Shown: positions 33,560-41,496 of the stretch, one piece after another
Layout: every line of letters begins with the position of its first letter
Position numbering within the stretch: the first letter of the stretch is position 1
Assembly (NCBI RefSeq): GCF_002090115.1
Contig: NZ_BBRK01000004.1
Coordinates: 1,860,001-1,924,000 of the forward strand
Source: Demequina sp. NBRC 110054
GTDB taxonomy: Bacteria > Actinomycetota > Actinomycetes > Actinomycetales > Demequinaceae
Length of the DNA stretch: 64,000 bases
Reading direction: 5' to 3'
Notes under the pieces: generated by a model
What the model was told of the DNA's origin: nothing
The model's input: the letters and a program-made list of their open reading frames with translations, nothing else
Databases searched by the model: none
Made by a program: the position numbers and the translations under genes

Positions 33560-36127
33560 ATGGCCGTTCCCGGTACCCGCCTCACCGCACCGGTGTCGCG
33601 GCGACCCCTCGTCCCGCGACCGCGCCTCGCCGAGCAGCTCGTCGACCCTGCCTTCGCTCCCCGCCTCATGCTCGTGGCGGCGCCTGCGGGATTCGGCAAG
33701 ACGACGCTGCTGGTCCAGTCGCTCGCCTCGGACCAGGGACGATGCGTCGCGTGGCTCTCGCTCGACGCCACCGACGCGGACGCCGGGCAGTTCCTCGCCC
33801 ACCTCCTCGCTGCGGTGGAGAAGGCGATCCCCTTGGCAGGCACGGGCGCTCGGACGATGCTCGAGCACCCCGAGACGCCGGCCGAGGACGTGATCGCCGC
33901 CCTGCTCGAGGATCTGGAGGGCGCGGGGCCGACGACGCTGGTGCTCGACGACTATCACGCGGTCGACTCGCCTGCGGTCCACGAGGTGGTGACCTTCCTG
34001 ATCGACAACGTCCCGCCGCACGTCACCGTCGCGATGACGACGCGCGTCGACCCGCCCTTCCCGCTCGCGCGCTGGCGGGCCCGCGGCGAGCTGCTCGAGA
34101 TCCGCGCGGCGGACCTGCAGTTCACTCCCGAGGAGGCGGCCGTCTTCCTCAACGACGTGATGGGGCTGGGGCTGGGCGCGAGCGCGGTCGAGGCCCTCGA
34201 GGGCCGCACGGAGGGGTGGGCCGCGGGGCTGCAGCTCGCGGCGCTGACCGCGCGCGGCAAGCGGGACCACGAGGTGGCCCGCTTCGTCGAGGCGTTCGCG
34301 GGCTCGAGCAGGTTCGTCCTCGACTATCTGCTCGAGGAGGTGCTGCGCGATCTCGATGAGGACTCACGCGCCTTCCTGCTCGACACGTCGATCCTGGGAG
34401 AGTTGTCGGGACCGCTGTGCGACGCGGTCACGGGAAGGGACGACGGTCAGGCGATGCTCGCGAGGCTCGAGCGCGAGAACCTCTTCCTGATCGGCCTGGA
34501 CGACGAACGGCGCTGGTTCCGCTTCCATCAGCTCTTCGCCGACGCGCTGCTGGCGCAGCTCGGCGCTGTCCGCCCCGAGCGGGTCGCGCCCCTGCACGAG
34601 GCCGCCGCGCGGTGGTATGAGGCGGAGGGGCTGCCGATCGAGGCGGTCCCGCACGCGCTCGCGGCCGGTTCCCACGACCATGCCGCCGCGCTGTTCCAGC
34701 GCGCGCTCCCGCACCTCAAGAAGACCCGCCAGGACCACAGGGTCCGCGAGTGGCTCGGCGCCCTGCCCGAGAGCGCGGTACGAGGTCACGCGCTGCTTGC
34801 CGCCTACATGGCGTGGGCCAGGATGGCCGAGGGGGACATCCCGGGCGCGACCGGCTGGGTGCATGCGGCCGAGTCCGCTCTTGCCACTTCCGGCCCCGCG
34901 GTCGCCGACGCCGACTCCGACGCCGACTCCGATGCCGACCTCGCCGAGGAGCTGCGCGAGCTGCCCGCGACCCTCGAGAGCTATCGCGCGGTGATCGCGC
35001 AGGCCACGGGCGACGTCGGCGGCACCGCGGAGCACGCGCGTCGAGCGCTCGAGCTCACGCCTGCCGACAATCACTACGCGCGAGGCGCCGCCGGCGGCAT
35101 GCTCGCGGCCGCGGAGTGGGCCTCCGGCGACATCGACGCGGCGATCCTCGACTTCGCGGTCGCGATCGATGACCTGCGCGCGGGCGGCTCCGTCACGAAC
35201 GCGCTCGGCTCCGTCACGGTGCTCGCGACCATGCAGCTCGCGCGCGGCCGCATCGAAGCCGCCCGGCGCCTGTATGAGGAGGCGCTTGCGGAGGCCGAGC
35301 GCACGCCGGCGGGAGCCTCGATCCTGGGCGATCTCCACGTCGGTCTCGCGCAGATGCTGCTCGAGCAGGGGGACGCGGCGGGCGCGGAGGCCCACCTCGC
35401 CACGGCCGCGGACCTCGGGGACTCCGCATCGCTGCCCGAGAACCGCTGCCGGGCGCTCGCGGTGCGCGCGGACCTCGCGCGCGTGCAGGGGCGCGTCGAC
35501 GAGGCCCTCGAGCTGCTCGCGCTCGCGTCCGACGCGTATCTGCCGGGGTTCCTGCCCGATGTGGAGCCCGTCGGCTCGGTGCGGGCCCGGTTGCTCGTCG
35601 AGGAGGGGCGTCTGGCGGAGGCCGCTGCGTGGGCGGAGCGGTCCGGTGCGTCCGAGGCGCTCACTCGGCTCGTTGCGCAGGCGGCCGTGCCTGCGTACCT
35701 CGAGGAGCACGCGGCGCTGACCGCGACGCGGATCGCGATCGCCCGCGACGGGCTGACGGAGGCGCTCGCTCACTGGCTGCGGCTGGTCGTCGACGCGCTG
35801 GAGCAGACCTCTCGCCGTCGCGGGCTTGCCGACGCGCTCTCCCTGCTCGGGTCCACATCCCTTCGGGTCCGTGAGGGTCGCTCTGAGGAGGTCGCCGCAC
35901 CCGGCGGGCACGCGAGCGTCGCTGGGCCGCTCGTCGATCCCCTGAGCGACCGCGAACGCGACGTGCTCCGCCTTCTCGCCTCCGACCTGTCCGGTCCCGA
36001 CATCGCGCGCGAGCTCTACATCTCGATCAACACGTTCCGCACCCACACCAAGGCGGTCTTCGCGAAGCTCGGGGTGACCTCCCGGCGTGCGGCCGTGACC
36101 CGGGCGCGAGAGCTGAGCCTGCTCTGA
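33560..36127 (+). CDS. MalT-like LuxR-family ATP-dependent regulator (STAND type)
   Basis: 855 residues from ATG 33560, fixed by a leaderless promoter. The N-terminal STAND ATPase has Walker A VAAPAGFGKTTLLVQ and Walker B TLVLDDYHAVDSPAVHEVVT, followed by FVLDYLLEEVLRDLDEDSRA, the MalT-like winged helical linker. The middle is TPR-like. The C terminus is a LuxR helix-turn-helix: LSDRERDVLRLLASDLSGPD, then IARELYISINTFRTHTKAVF and AKLGVTSRRAA. A low-complexity ADADSDADSDADLAEE insert lies at about 450. It probably activates the downstream three-gene membrane operon from the palindromes at 36146-36176, upon ATP and ligand binding. It also contains two GGACGATGC copies (33737-33745, 33852-33860). 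Confidence 0.9.
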   Translation: MAVPGTRLTAPVSRRPLVPRPRLAEQLVDPAFAPRLMLVAAPAGFGKTTLLVQSLASDQGRCVAWLSLDATDADAGQFLAHLLAAVEKAIPLAGTGARTMLEHPETPAEDVIAALLEDLEGAGPTTLVLDDYHAVDSPAVHEVVTFLIDNVPPHVTVAMTTRVDPPFPLARWRARGELLEIRAADLQFTPEEAAVFLNDVMGLGLGASAVEALEGRTEGWAAGLQLAALTARGKRDHEVARFVEAFAGSSRFVLDYLLEEVLRDLDEDSRAFLLDTSILGELSGPLCDAVTGRDDGQAMLARLERENLFLIGLDDERRWFRFHQLFADALLAQLGAVRPERVAPLHEAAARWYEAEGLPIEAVPHALAAGSHDHAAALFQRALPHLKKTRQDHRVREWLGALPESAVRGHALLAAYMAWARMAEGDIPGATGWVHAAESALATSGPAVADADSDADSDADLAEELRELPATLESYRAVIAQATGDVGGTAEHARRALELTPADNHYARGAAGGMLAAAEWASGDIDAAILDFAVAIDDLRAGGSVTNALGSVTVLATMQLARGRIEAARRLYEEALAEAERTPAGASILGDLHVGLAQMLLEQGDAAGAEAHLATAADLGDSASLPENRCRALAVRADLARVQGRVDEALELLALASDAYLPGFLPDVEPVGSVRARLLVEEGRLAEAAAWAERSGASEALTRLVAQAAVPAYLEEHAALTATRIAIARDGLTEALAHWLRLVVDALEQTSRRRGLADALSLLGSTSLRVREGRSEEVAAPGGHASVAGPLVDPLSDRERDVLRLLASDLSGPDIARELYISINTFRTHTKAVFAKLGVTSRRAAVTRARELSLL

Positions 36128-36145
36128 CCCACGCTCGCCAGGCGA

Positions 36146-36191
36146 ACCACATCATGTGGTGATCCGCTCTCACCACGTCCGCTCCTACCGT
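36146..36191 (+). promoter_or_regulatory. Overlapping operators and -10 box before the DUF4386-like operon
   Basis: ACCACAT-c-ATGTGGT (36146-36160, perfect) overlaps GTGGTGA-N7-TCACCAC (36156-36162 with 36170-36176). A TACCGT -10 box sits at 36186-36191. The layout suits activation by the adjacent MalT-like protein. Confidence 0.55.
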
Positions 36192-36235
36192 CGTGGCGTG
36201 GTCGGCGAGGGTCCGGCCAGGACACGGAGAGCATC

Positions 36236-36919
36236 ATGGCGATCACCGCCGCAGGGATCTACAAGGCAGCAGGCGTCGCGGTCGCGGCCGCAGGCGCGAT
36301 CTTCGTCGCCGTGCAGATCAACCATCCGCCGATGACGGCTGAGACGACGATGACGGCCGACTGGGCGATCCGCAGCCTCGCGAAGACCGCGATGGGCGTG
36401 CTCGCGGTGCTCGGGCTGAGCGGCCTCTACGCCCGCCAGCGCCGCGAGCTCGGGGTGCTCGGGCTCGTCGGATACCTCGTCTTCGTGCTCGGCTACATGA
36501 CCCTCATGGCGACCGAGGTGATCGCGTTCGCGGTGCTTCCCACCCTCGCCGAGTCCGACCCCGAGTACGTCACCGAGGTGCTGGTCGCGGCCGGCGGTGG
36601 TGCCCCCGCGACCGACATCGGCGCACTCGAGGCGTGGCTCGCCGTCTCAGGCATCCTCTACCTCGTGGGCGGCCTGGTCTTCGCGATCGCCCTCACGCGC
36701 ACCGGGGTGCTGTGGCGCTGGGCGTCGATCCTTCTCGGAGTCGGCGTGCTTGGCACGGGCGCTCTCGCGGTGCTGCCCGAGTCCTTCAACCGGCCCATGG
36801 CGGTGCCGATCGGCCTCGCGCTGATCGCGCTCGGCGTCTCGCAGTGGCGCGCCTCCGGGGTCGACGACGCCTCCGCCGCCGGTTCCTCCGTGCCCGAGGA
36901 CGCGAAGGTCGCGGCATGA
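36236..36919 (+). CDS. Six-TM membrane protein, DUF4386-like
   Basis: 227 residues from ATG 36236, with CGGAGA 6-10 bases before it. About six hydrophobic helices: GIYKAAGVAVAAAGAIFVAV, AKTAMGVLAVLGLSGLYARQ, VLGLVGYLVFVLGYMTLMAT, SGILYLVGGLVFAIALTRTG and ILLGVGVLGTGALAVLPESF among them. This matches small actinobacterial membrane proteins often labelled DUF4386, whose function is unknown. It is first of three genes. Its stop overlaps the next ATG (ATGA). The position after a MalT-like regulator suggests a signal-dependent membrane complex. Alternative: a subunit of a permease without homology to known carriers. Confidence 0.7.
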   Translation: MAITAAGIYKAAGVAVAAAGAIFVAVQINHPPMTAETTMTADWAIRSLAKTAMGVLAVLGLSGLYARQRRELGVLGLVGYLVFVLGYMTLMATEVIAFAVLPTLAESDPEYVTEVLVAAGGGAPATDIGALEAWLAVSGILYLVGGLVFAIALTRTGVLWRWASILLGVGVLGTGALAVLPESFNRPMAVPIGLALIALGVSQWRASGVDDASAAGSSVPEDAKVAA

Positions 36920-37590
36920 AGACCAGGCGCGGCGCAGGCACTGCGGCGGCGCTTCTCGCGCTCGGGCTCGTCCCGATCGCGGGCGGCGTCCTGCGCCTCC
37001 TCCAGCTCTCGGGCGGACCCGCGCTGATCGAGGCGGATGCGAGGTTCGACTCCGTGCCCGGTCCGATCGCGGTCCATGTCGTCGCCTCGCTCATCTTCGC
37101 CGCGCTGGGACCCGCGCAGTTCGTGCCGGCCCTGCGTCGTCGATCGTGGCACCGCCGGGCGGGCCGGGTGGTCGCAGGCGCCGGTCTGCTCGCGGCCATC
37201 ACGGCCCTGTGGCTCACGCTCGCCTACGAGAGGGCCGACGGTACCGGCGACCTGCTGTACGTGGTTCGTCTGGTGTTCGGCGCGGCCATGGGCGCGGCGC
37301 TCGTGCTCGGCGTCCGGGCGATTCTGCGGCGCGACGTGACCGCGCATCGTGCCTGGATGATCCGCGCCTACGCGCTCGGCCTCGGCGCCGGAACCCAGGC
37401 CGTCACGCAGGGCGTCGGACCCGCGCTGATCGGCGAGGGGGTGCTGCAGACGGACCTCGAGTACGCGGCGGGCTGGCTCGTCAACCTCGTGGTCGCTGAG
37501 GTCGTGATCCGGTATCCCGGGTGGAACGCGCGTCGGCGACGCCGGGCGGCAGTGCCGCGCACTGGCGCGACCGTGGGTGCGGCGCGATGA
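36916..37590 (+). CDS. DUF2306-family membrane protein
   Basis: 224 residues, ATG overlapping the preceding stop. The helices carry a histidine pattern: PGPIAVHVVASLIFAALGPA, RSWHRRAGRVVAGAGLLAAI, RDVTAHRAWMIRAYALGLGA and TQAVTQGVGPALIGEG. This is a recurrent HxxxG/HRxxG arrangement of DUF2306, a family that resembles cytochrome-b561-like four-helix bundles. The conserved histidines could bind haem or a metal (inference). It is the middle gene of a coupled three-gene operon after the MalT-like regulator. The last ORF begins in the overlapping ATGA. Confidence 0.8.
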   Translation: MKTRRGAGTAAALLALGLVPIAGGVLRLLQLSGGPALIEADARFDSVPGPIAVHVVASLIFAALGPAQFVPALRRRSWHRRAGRVVAGAGLLAAITALWLTLAYERADGTGDLLYVVRLVFGAAMGAALVLGVRAILRRDVTAHRAWMIRAYALGLGAGTQAVTQGVGPALIGEGVLQTDLEYAAGWLVNLVVAEVVIRYPGWNARRRRRAAVPRTGATVGAAR

Positions 37591-37805
37591 CCGCCACGGC
37601 GACGGCGGTCTACACGATCCGTCTCGACGGCCACCTGGGGGACCACTGGGCGTGGCGGCTCGGGGGGCTCGATCTGCGCCGCGAGCCGGACGGCACCACC
37701 ACGCTGAGCGGGGCGGTTTCGGATCAGAGCCACCTCCACGCGGTGCTTGCGGCGGTGCGCGACATCGGCGCGACCCTGCTCGAGGTGCGCCGGGAACCGC
37801 AGTAG
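37587..37805 (+). CDS. 72-residue conserved small protein
   Basis: ATG 37587 overlaps the TGA of the DUF2306 gene. The sequence, TATATAVYTIRLDGHLGDHW followed by AWRLGGLDLRREPDGTTTLS and SQLHAVLAAVRDIGATLLEV-like residues, is a compact beta-alpha-beta unit. I read it as a small ferredoxin-like domain. Similar about 75-residue proteins with a YxIRVxGHLGxxW start are common downstream of regulators or membrane operons in actinobacteria, but their role is not known. No signal peptide or TM helix. Translational coupling with two membrane proteins suggests a cytosolic accessory subunit. Confidence that it is a real gene is high because of overlap and coding-like third positions. Confidence 0.75.
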   Translation: MTATATAVYTIRLDGHLGDHWAWRLGGLDLRREPDGTTTLSGAVSDQSHLHAVLAAVRDIGATLLEVRREPQ

Positions 37806-37842
37806 GTGCCAGTCGGTGCTTGGCCTGTCGGCGTCGGGCGGC

Positions 37843-37848
37843 CACGAT
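37843..37848 (+). promoter_or_regulatory. -10-like box CACGAT before the second EamA gene
   Basis: CACGAT ends 6 bases before GTG 37855. Confidence 0.4.
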
Positions 37849-37854
37849 TGACTC

Positions 37855-38748
37855 GTGCCGAACCGTCCCGCAGCCGCCACCGCCGCGCCCTTCCTCGTGC
37901 TGCTCGGCCTCGTGTGCCAGGAGGCGGGCGCGTCCGTCGCGGTGCTCGTCTTCCCGACCGCCGGGCCCGTCGGCATGGTGGCGCTGCGGCTGCTGTTCTC
38001 GGCCGTCGTCCTGATCCCGCTCGCCTGGCGGAGCCTGAACCGCGGTCTCCTCGCGCACTGGCGCGTCCTGGTCGGCTACGGCGGCGCCCTCGCGGCGATG
38101 AACGTCGTGTTCTACCTGGCCATCGATCGCATTCCGCTCGGCATCGCCGTGACGATCGAGGTGCTGGGCCCGCTGGTCCTGAGCGTGGTCGCGAGCCGCA
38201 GCCGCCAGGGACTCCTGTGGGCGGGCACGGCCGCGGCCGGCGTCGCGCTGCTCGGCGGGACGGCGCACGACCTCGACCTCCTCGGCGTCGCGTTCGCCGC
38301 CGCCGCCGCGGTCCTGTGGGCGGTGTACATCCTCATGGCGCGGTCGGCGGGGGCGGCCCTGCCCGGAGTGTCGGGGCTCGCCGTCGCCATGTCGCTCGGC
38401 GCGGTGCTCACCATGCCCGCGGCGCTCGCGATCAACGGGACGACGCTGCTGCAGCCCCAGGTCCTCGCGCTCGGGTTCGCGGTGGCGGTCTTGTCCTCGG
38501 CGATCCCGTACGGCATCGAGATCTCCGCGCTGCGGCACATGAAGGCGGCGACCTTCGGCGTTCTCATGGCGCTCGCTCCGGCCGTCGCCGCGCTCGCCGG
38601 CCTGGTGTTCCTGGATCAGACGCTCACGTGGGGTGTCGCGATGGGGATCGTGCTGGTCAGCGCCGCCGGGGTCGGTGCCGTGCGCTCGGCGAGGCCGTCA
38701 GCGTCGGAGCGCACCGAGGGCGCCGACTTCCCGCTGGCGCCCGCCTGA
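37855..38748 (+). CDS. EamA-family (RhtA-like) exporter
   Basis: 297 residues from GTG 37855. Ten membrane helices in two EamA repeats: repeat one starts VLLGLVCQEAGASVAVLVFP, and repeat two VAFAAAAAVLWAVYILMARS. The motif AIPYGIEISALRHMKAATFG followed by VLMALAPAVAALAGLVFLDQ is characteristic of the RhtA threonine/homoserine exporter group. It is therefore a plausible amino-acid efflux carrier, with the exact substrate unproven. It lies 49 bases after the small-protein operon and probably has its own promoter (CACGAT box). Confidence 0.85.
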   Translation: MPNRPAAATAAPFLVLLGLVCQEAGASVAVLVFPTAGPVGMVALRLLFSAVVLIPLAWRSLNRGLLAHWRVLVGYGGALAAMNVVFYLAIDRIPLGIAVTIEVLGPLVLSVVASRSRQGLLWAGTAAAGVALLGGTAHDLDLLGVAFAAAAAVLWAVYILMARSAGAALPGVSGLAVAMSLGAVLTMPAALAINGTTLLQPQVLALGFAVAVLSSAIPYGIEISALRHMKAATFGVLMALAPAVAALAGLVFLDQTLTWGVAMGIVLVSAAGVGAVRSARPSASERTEGADFPLAPA

Positions 38749-38775
38749 TCCGCTCCCCGTCTCGTCTCTGAGCTG

Positions 38776-38785
38776 CCCCCCCCCC
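38776..38785. repeat. C10 homopolymer
   Basis: Ten consecutive C in the non-coding gap between the EamA and PAP2 genes, directly adjoining a GCATCGTCC copy (38786-38794). It could slip during replication but lies outside any reading frame. Confidence 0.7.
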
Positions 38786-38927
38786 GCATCGTCCCTGAAC
38801 TTGCCGCCCCCGCAGCGTCCCGAAGCCGCGGGAACTCCACAGCCTGCTCATTCGTGACACCGAGTGCGTCCTGAGGCATTAGCGTTGTCTCGTTCACTTG
38901 TCGTTCAGATTCTGGAGGCCACCCGCG

Positions 38928-39725
38928 TTGACAGAGCCCGCCTCGACGACGGTCGCCGCCGCGCACCTCGACACTGCGCCCGCTGGCGCCGCGCCGGAGA
39001 CCTCCTCGCGCCCGGCCTCGCGCCGCCCGTGGCGAGAGCTGCTGATCGTCCTGGGGCTCTACGCCGTGTACTCGCTCGCGCGGTTCGCCGCGACAGGGGA
39101 CCTCGGGGCGGCGCGCGTCGTCGCGCACGACATCCAGATGGTCGAGCGCTGGTTCGGCATCAACATCGAGCGTTCGTGGAACGCGTGGTTCGCGCAGCAT
39201 CCGACGCTGATGGTCGCCGCCTCGCTCTGGTACGCGAGCCTGCACTGGGTCGTGACGGCGGGCGCGCTCGTGTTCCTGTGGCTGCGCCGGCCCGCGCTGT
39301 ATCGGCCGCTGTTATCCGTGCTCGTGGCGACGACCATGAGCGCGCTCGCGTTCTTCGTGCTTCTGCCCACCGCGCCGCCGCGGCTCATGTCGGGCTTTGT
39401 CGACGTGCTCGAGTCCGCGGGGAACTTCGGCTACTGGGATCGCGGCGCGACGGGTGAGGACGGGCTGTCGGCGAGCACGAACGAGCTCGCGGCCTTCCCA
39501 TCGCTGCACGCGGGCTGGTCGCTGTGGGTGTGCCTGGTCGCCTTCGCCGCCACGCGCCGTCTGTGGGTGCGCCTGGTCGGCGTTGCCTACGCGCTGACCA
39601 CGGCCGCCGTCGTCATCCTCACCGCGAACCACTGGGTGCTGGACGTCCTCGCGGGCTGGGCGCTCGTCGCGCTGAGCGCGTGGCTCGTGCGGCGGTGGGC
39701 GCGCAGGCGTGGGGCTCCCGCCTAG
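38928..39725 (+). CDS. PAP2-superfamily membrane phosphatase/transferase (AUR1-like)
   Basis: 265 residues from TTG 38928. GGAGG lies at 38914-38918, giving a better site than the upstream in-frame TTG at 38898. About six TM helices are present. PAP2 motif 2 is in LAAFPSLHAGWSLWVCLVAF (PSxHAGW) and motif 3 in LTANHWVLDVLAGWALVALS (H...D pair). Motif 1 (KxxxxxxRP) is not recognisable, which is usual in the inositol-phosphorylceramide-synthase-like branch. The active-site histidines face the extracytoplasmic side. It probably transfers or hydrolyses a phospholipid or polyprenyl head group. The stop TAG shares CTAG with the stop of the convergent tetR gene. Confidence 0.85.
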   Translation: MTEPASTTVAAAHLDTAPAGAAPETSSRPASRRPWRELLIVLGLYAVYSLARFAATGDLGAARVVAHDIQMVERWFGINIERSWNAWFAQHPTLMVAASLWYASLHWVVTAGALVFLWLRRPALYRPLLSVLVATTMSALAFFVLLPTAPPRLMSGFVDVLESAGNFGYWDRGATGEDGLSASTNELAAFPSLHAGWSLWVCLVAFAATRRLWVRLVGVAYALTTAAVVILTANHWVLDVLAGWALVALSAWLVRRWARRRGAPA

Positions 39726-40378
39726 CGGACCTTCGCGACGATGAGCCCTCGCACGAGGGCTCTCAGCCCGCGGTCGTACATCTCCTCCCACCCGAGGTAC
39801 TCGGCCTCGCCGATCGCCCTCGCGAGGTGGGGGAAGTCCTCGGGGACGATGCCGGTGTCGCCCCCGGTCTCGGGAACGTCGGGGCCCCTTTCCTCCTGGG
39901 CGAGGTGGTTGACGTACGCGAGCGTCGTGCCGAACGTGTACTGGCCGATCACGTCCACGGCGGCGATCGCGTCGGTCGGCGCGAGCCCCATGCGGTACAG
40001 CAGGCTAAGCATGTCGTCCACCGGGCGCAGCTGTCCGGGGGTGCGCGCCGACCGGTTCAGCGTGAGAGGGACCGCGTGCGGATGCCTCAGCAGCGCGGAG
40101 CGAAGCGCGCGGCCCATGCGGACCGCGCGCTCCTCGAGGTCGAGCTCGGGATCGTCCCCCGACAGGTCGACCTCACCCATCACGGCATCGAAGATCAGGT
40201 CCTCGAGGGCCGCCTTGTCGGGCACGTGATAGTAGAGCGTCATGGGGCCGACGCCCAGGTCTCGTGCGACGCCGCGCATCGACAGCGACGCGAGGCCGTC
40301 CCGGTCGACCAGGGAGATCGCCGCGTCCACGATCCTCTCCCTGGTCAGCACCGGGGTGTTCGGCTTGCGAGGGGTCAT
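39722..40378 (-). CDS. TetR-family regulator with TetR-C-like domain
   Basis: 218 residues. The helix-turn-helix is at residues of about 12-58: TRERIVDAAISLVDRDGLAS and LSMRGVARDLGVGPMTLYYH with VPDKAALEDLI. The larger C-terminal ligand domain fits TetR_C-type proteins (PF02909: LRHPHAVPLTLNRSARTPGQ). The ATG overlaps the stop of the CPBP protease gene (ATGA), so the regulator is made with it. The likely operator is the 19-base quasi-palindrome 41320-41338 upstream of that operon, implying autoregulation. The DNA contains a GGACGATGC copy at 39844-39852. Confidence 0.87.
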   Translation of the reverse strand: MTPRKPNTPVLTRERIVDAAISLVDRDGLASLSMRGVARDLGVGPMTLYYHVPDKAALEDLIFDAVMGEVDLSGDDPELDLEERAVRMGRALRSALLRHPHAVPLTLNRSARTPGQLRPVDDMLSLLYRMGLAPTDAIAAVDVIGQYTFGTTLAYVNHLAQEERGPDVPETGGDTGIVPEDFPHLARAIGEAEYLGWEEMYDRGLRALVRGLIVAKVR

Positions 40379-41277
40379 GCGGGGCGTCCCGCAGGAACGG
40401 GCTCCGTGCCGGTCGCGCCTGCCTTCGCGGCTTCGTGCGTGGACGTGCGAATCATGTCCTCATCCTCCGTCATGAGCACCGACGTGACGCCAGCGCCTCG
40501 CGAGAACATCGCCTTCCGGTTGACGATGACGGCCGCGACAGCGATCCCGGCGAAGATCAGCGAGTCGTAGGGCTGCGCGTCGGGCCAGATCGGGTTGTTC
40601 ATCTGGAAGTGGTAGATCGCGGCGATCAGGATGCTTCCGCCCGCGGCATTGAACAGCGGTGTGAGGATGAAGGAGATCGACACGACCCCGATGAAGAAGG
40701 CCGGGAAAGACCACTCGCTCTGAGGCGTGCCGCTCAGCAGGAACGCGGGCACGTGCCAGATCGCCCACAGGCTGGAAAGGATGAGGTCGGCGACGATCGG
40801 GCGGAACCTGCGCTGCAGCAGCGGCAGCGCGACGCCGCGCCAGCCGAGCTCCTCGATCGGGCCGAGCACCGCCATGAGCAGCAGTGCGGGGATGACTCCG
40901 TACCAGGGTTCGAACGGGAAGCTCAGGTCGCTGCCCTTGATCCACGCGCCGACGTAGAAGGCCACGGGGACGCCGAGCGCGACGTAGGCCGCCCACCCGA
41001 GCGGCATGCGCCACAGGGTCAGCCGGCGCAGGTAGCTCACGAGCCCCTTGAGGCCGTAGTGCCGGATCACGAGGCCTACGCCTGAGAAGGCGGGCGCGTA
41101 GACCGCGATGAAGAACAGGGGATTGGTGAGGCCGATCGGGCCGAGCAGCGGTTCGAGCTGGTCGGCGAAGATGATGGCGAGTGCTGCGAGGCCCCACGAC
41201 AGCCCGAAGGCCATCGAGAAGAACGGGATGACGGTCCTGATGGTCATCGGACGGGTGGTGCGGATCGAGTCGAGCAT
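40375..41277 (-). CDS. CPBP-family intramembrane metalloprotease
   Basis: 300 residues. Eight or so TM helices carry the CPBP (Rce1/Abi) motifs: EELGWRGVALPLLQRRFRPI (motif 1, EExxxR), SSLWAIWHVPAFLLSGTPQS (motif 2, HxP) and IYHFQMNNPIWPD (motif 3, HxxxN). It would cleave within the membrane, for example prenylated-protein-like or bacteriocin-associated substrates. No substrate gene lies nearby. It is first in an operon with the TetR gene. A 19-base quasi-palindrome at 41320-41338 overlaps its promoter region. The C-terminal 50 residues are soluble and acidic, unlike the minimal CPBP core. Confidence 0.88.
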   Translation of the reverse strand: MLDSIRTTRPMTIRTVIPFFSMAFGLSWGLAALAIIFADQLEPLLGPIGLTNPLFFIAVYAPAFSGVGLVIRHYGLKGLVSYLRRLTLWRMPLGWAAYVALGVPVAFYVGAWIKGSDLSFPFEPWYGVIPALLLMAVLGPIEELGWRGVALPLLQRRFRPIVADLILSSLWAIWHVPAFLLSGTPQSEWSFPAFFIGVVSISFILTPLFNAAGGSILIAAIYHFQMNNPIWPDAQPYDSLIFAGIAVAAVIVNRKAMFSRGAGVTSVLMTEDEDMIRTSTHEAAKAGATGTEPVPAGRPA

Positions 41278-41319
41278 GATGGCGGTCCTCTCGTGAGCGG
41301 CGGCCGGCCCTTCAGGTCG

Positions 41320-41338
41320 TTTCGTACGCCGTACTAAA
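41320..41338. promoter_or_regulatory. TetR-type operator upstream of the CPBP-tetR operon
   Basis: TTTCGTACG-c-CGTACTAAA is a 19-base quasi-palindrome with one mismatched pair, 43 bases before the CPBP start. Local A/T richness suggests it overlaps the promoter. Confidence 0.6.
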
Positions 41339-41496
41339 AACGTAGCCCGGGGCGATCGCCAGGCCTATCGGGGAGAGCCCTGATCTTTGGCTAAGGGGGC
41401 GTCAGGGTGTGAAGAAGCCTCTGCGCGCCCAAGTGATGGCGCGACTCGAGTGGGGATGCGCGGCGCGCGGCGAGGGCGTGCGGCCCGTCCGCTCCG

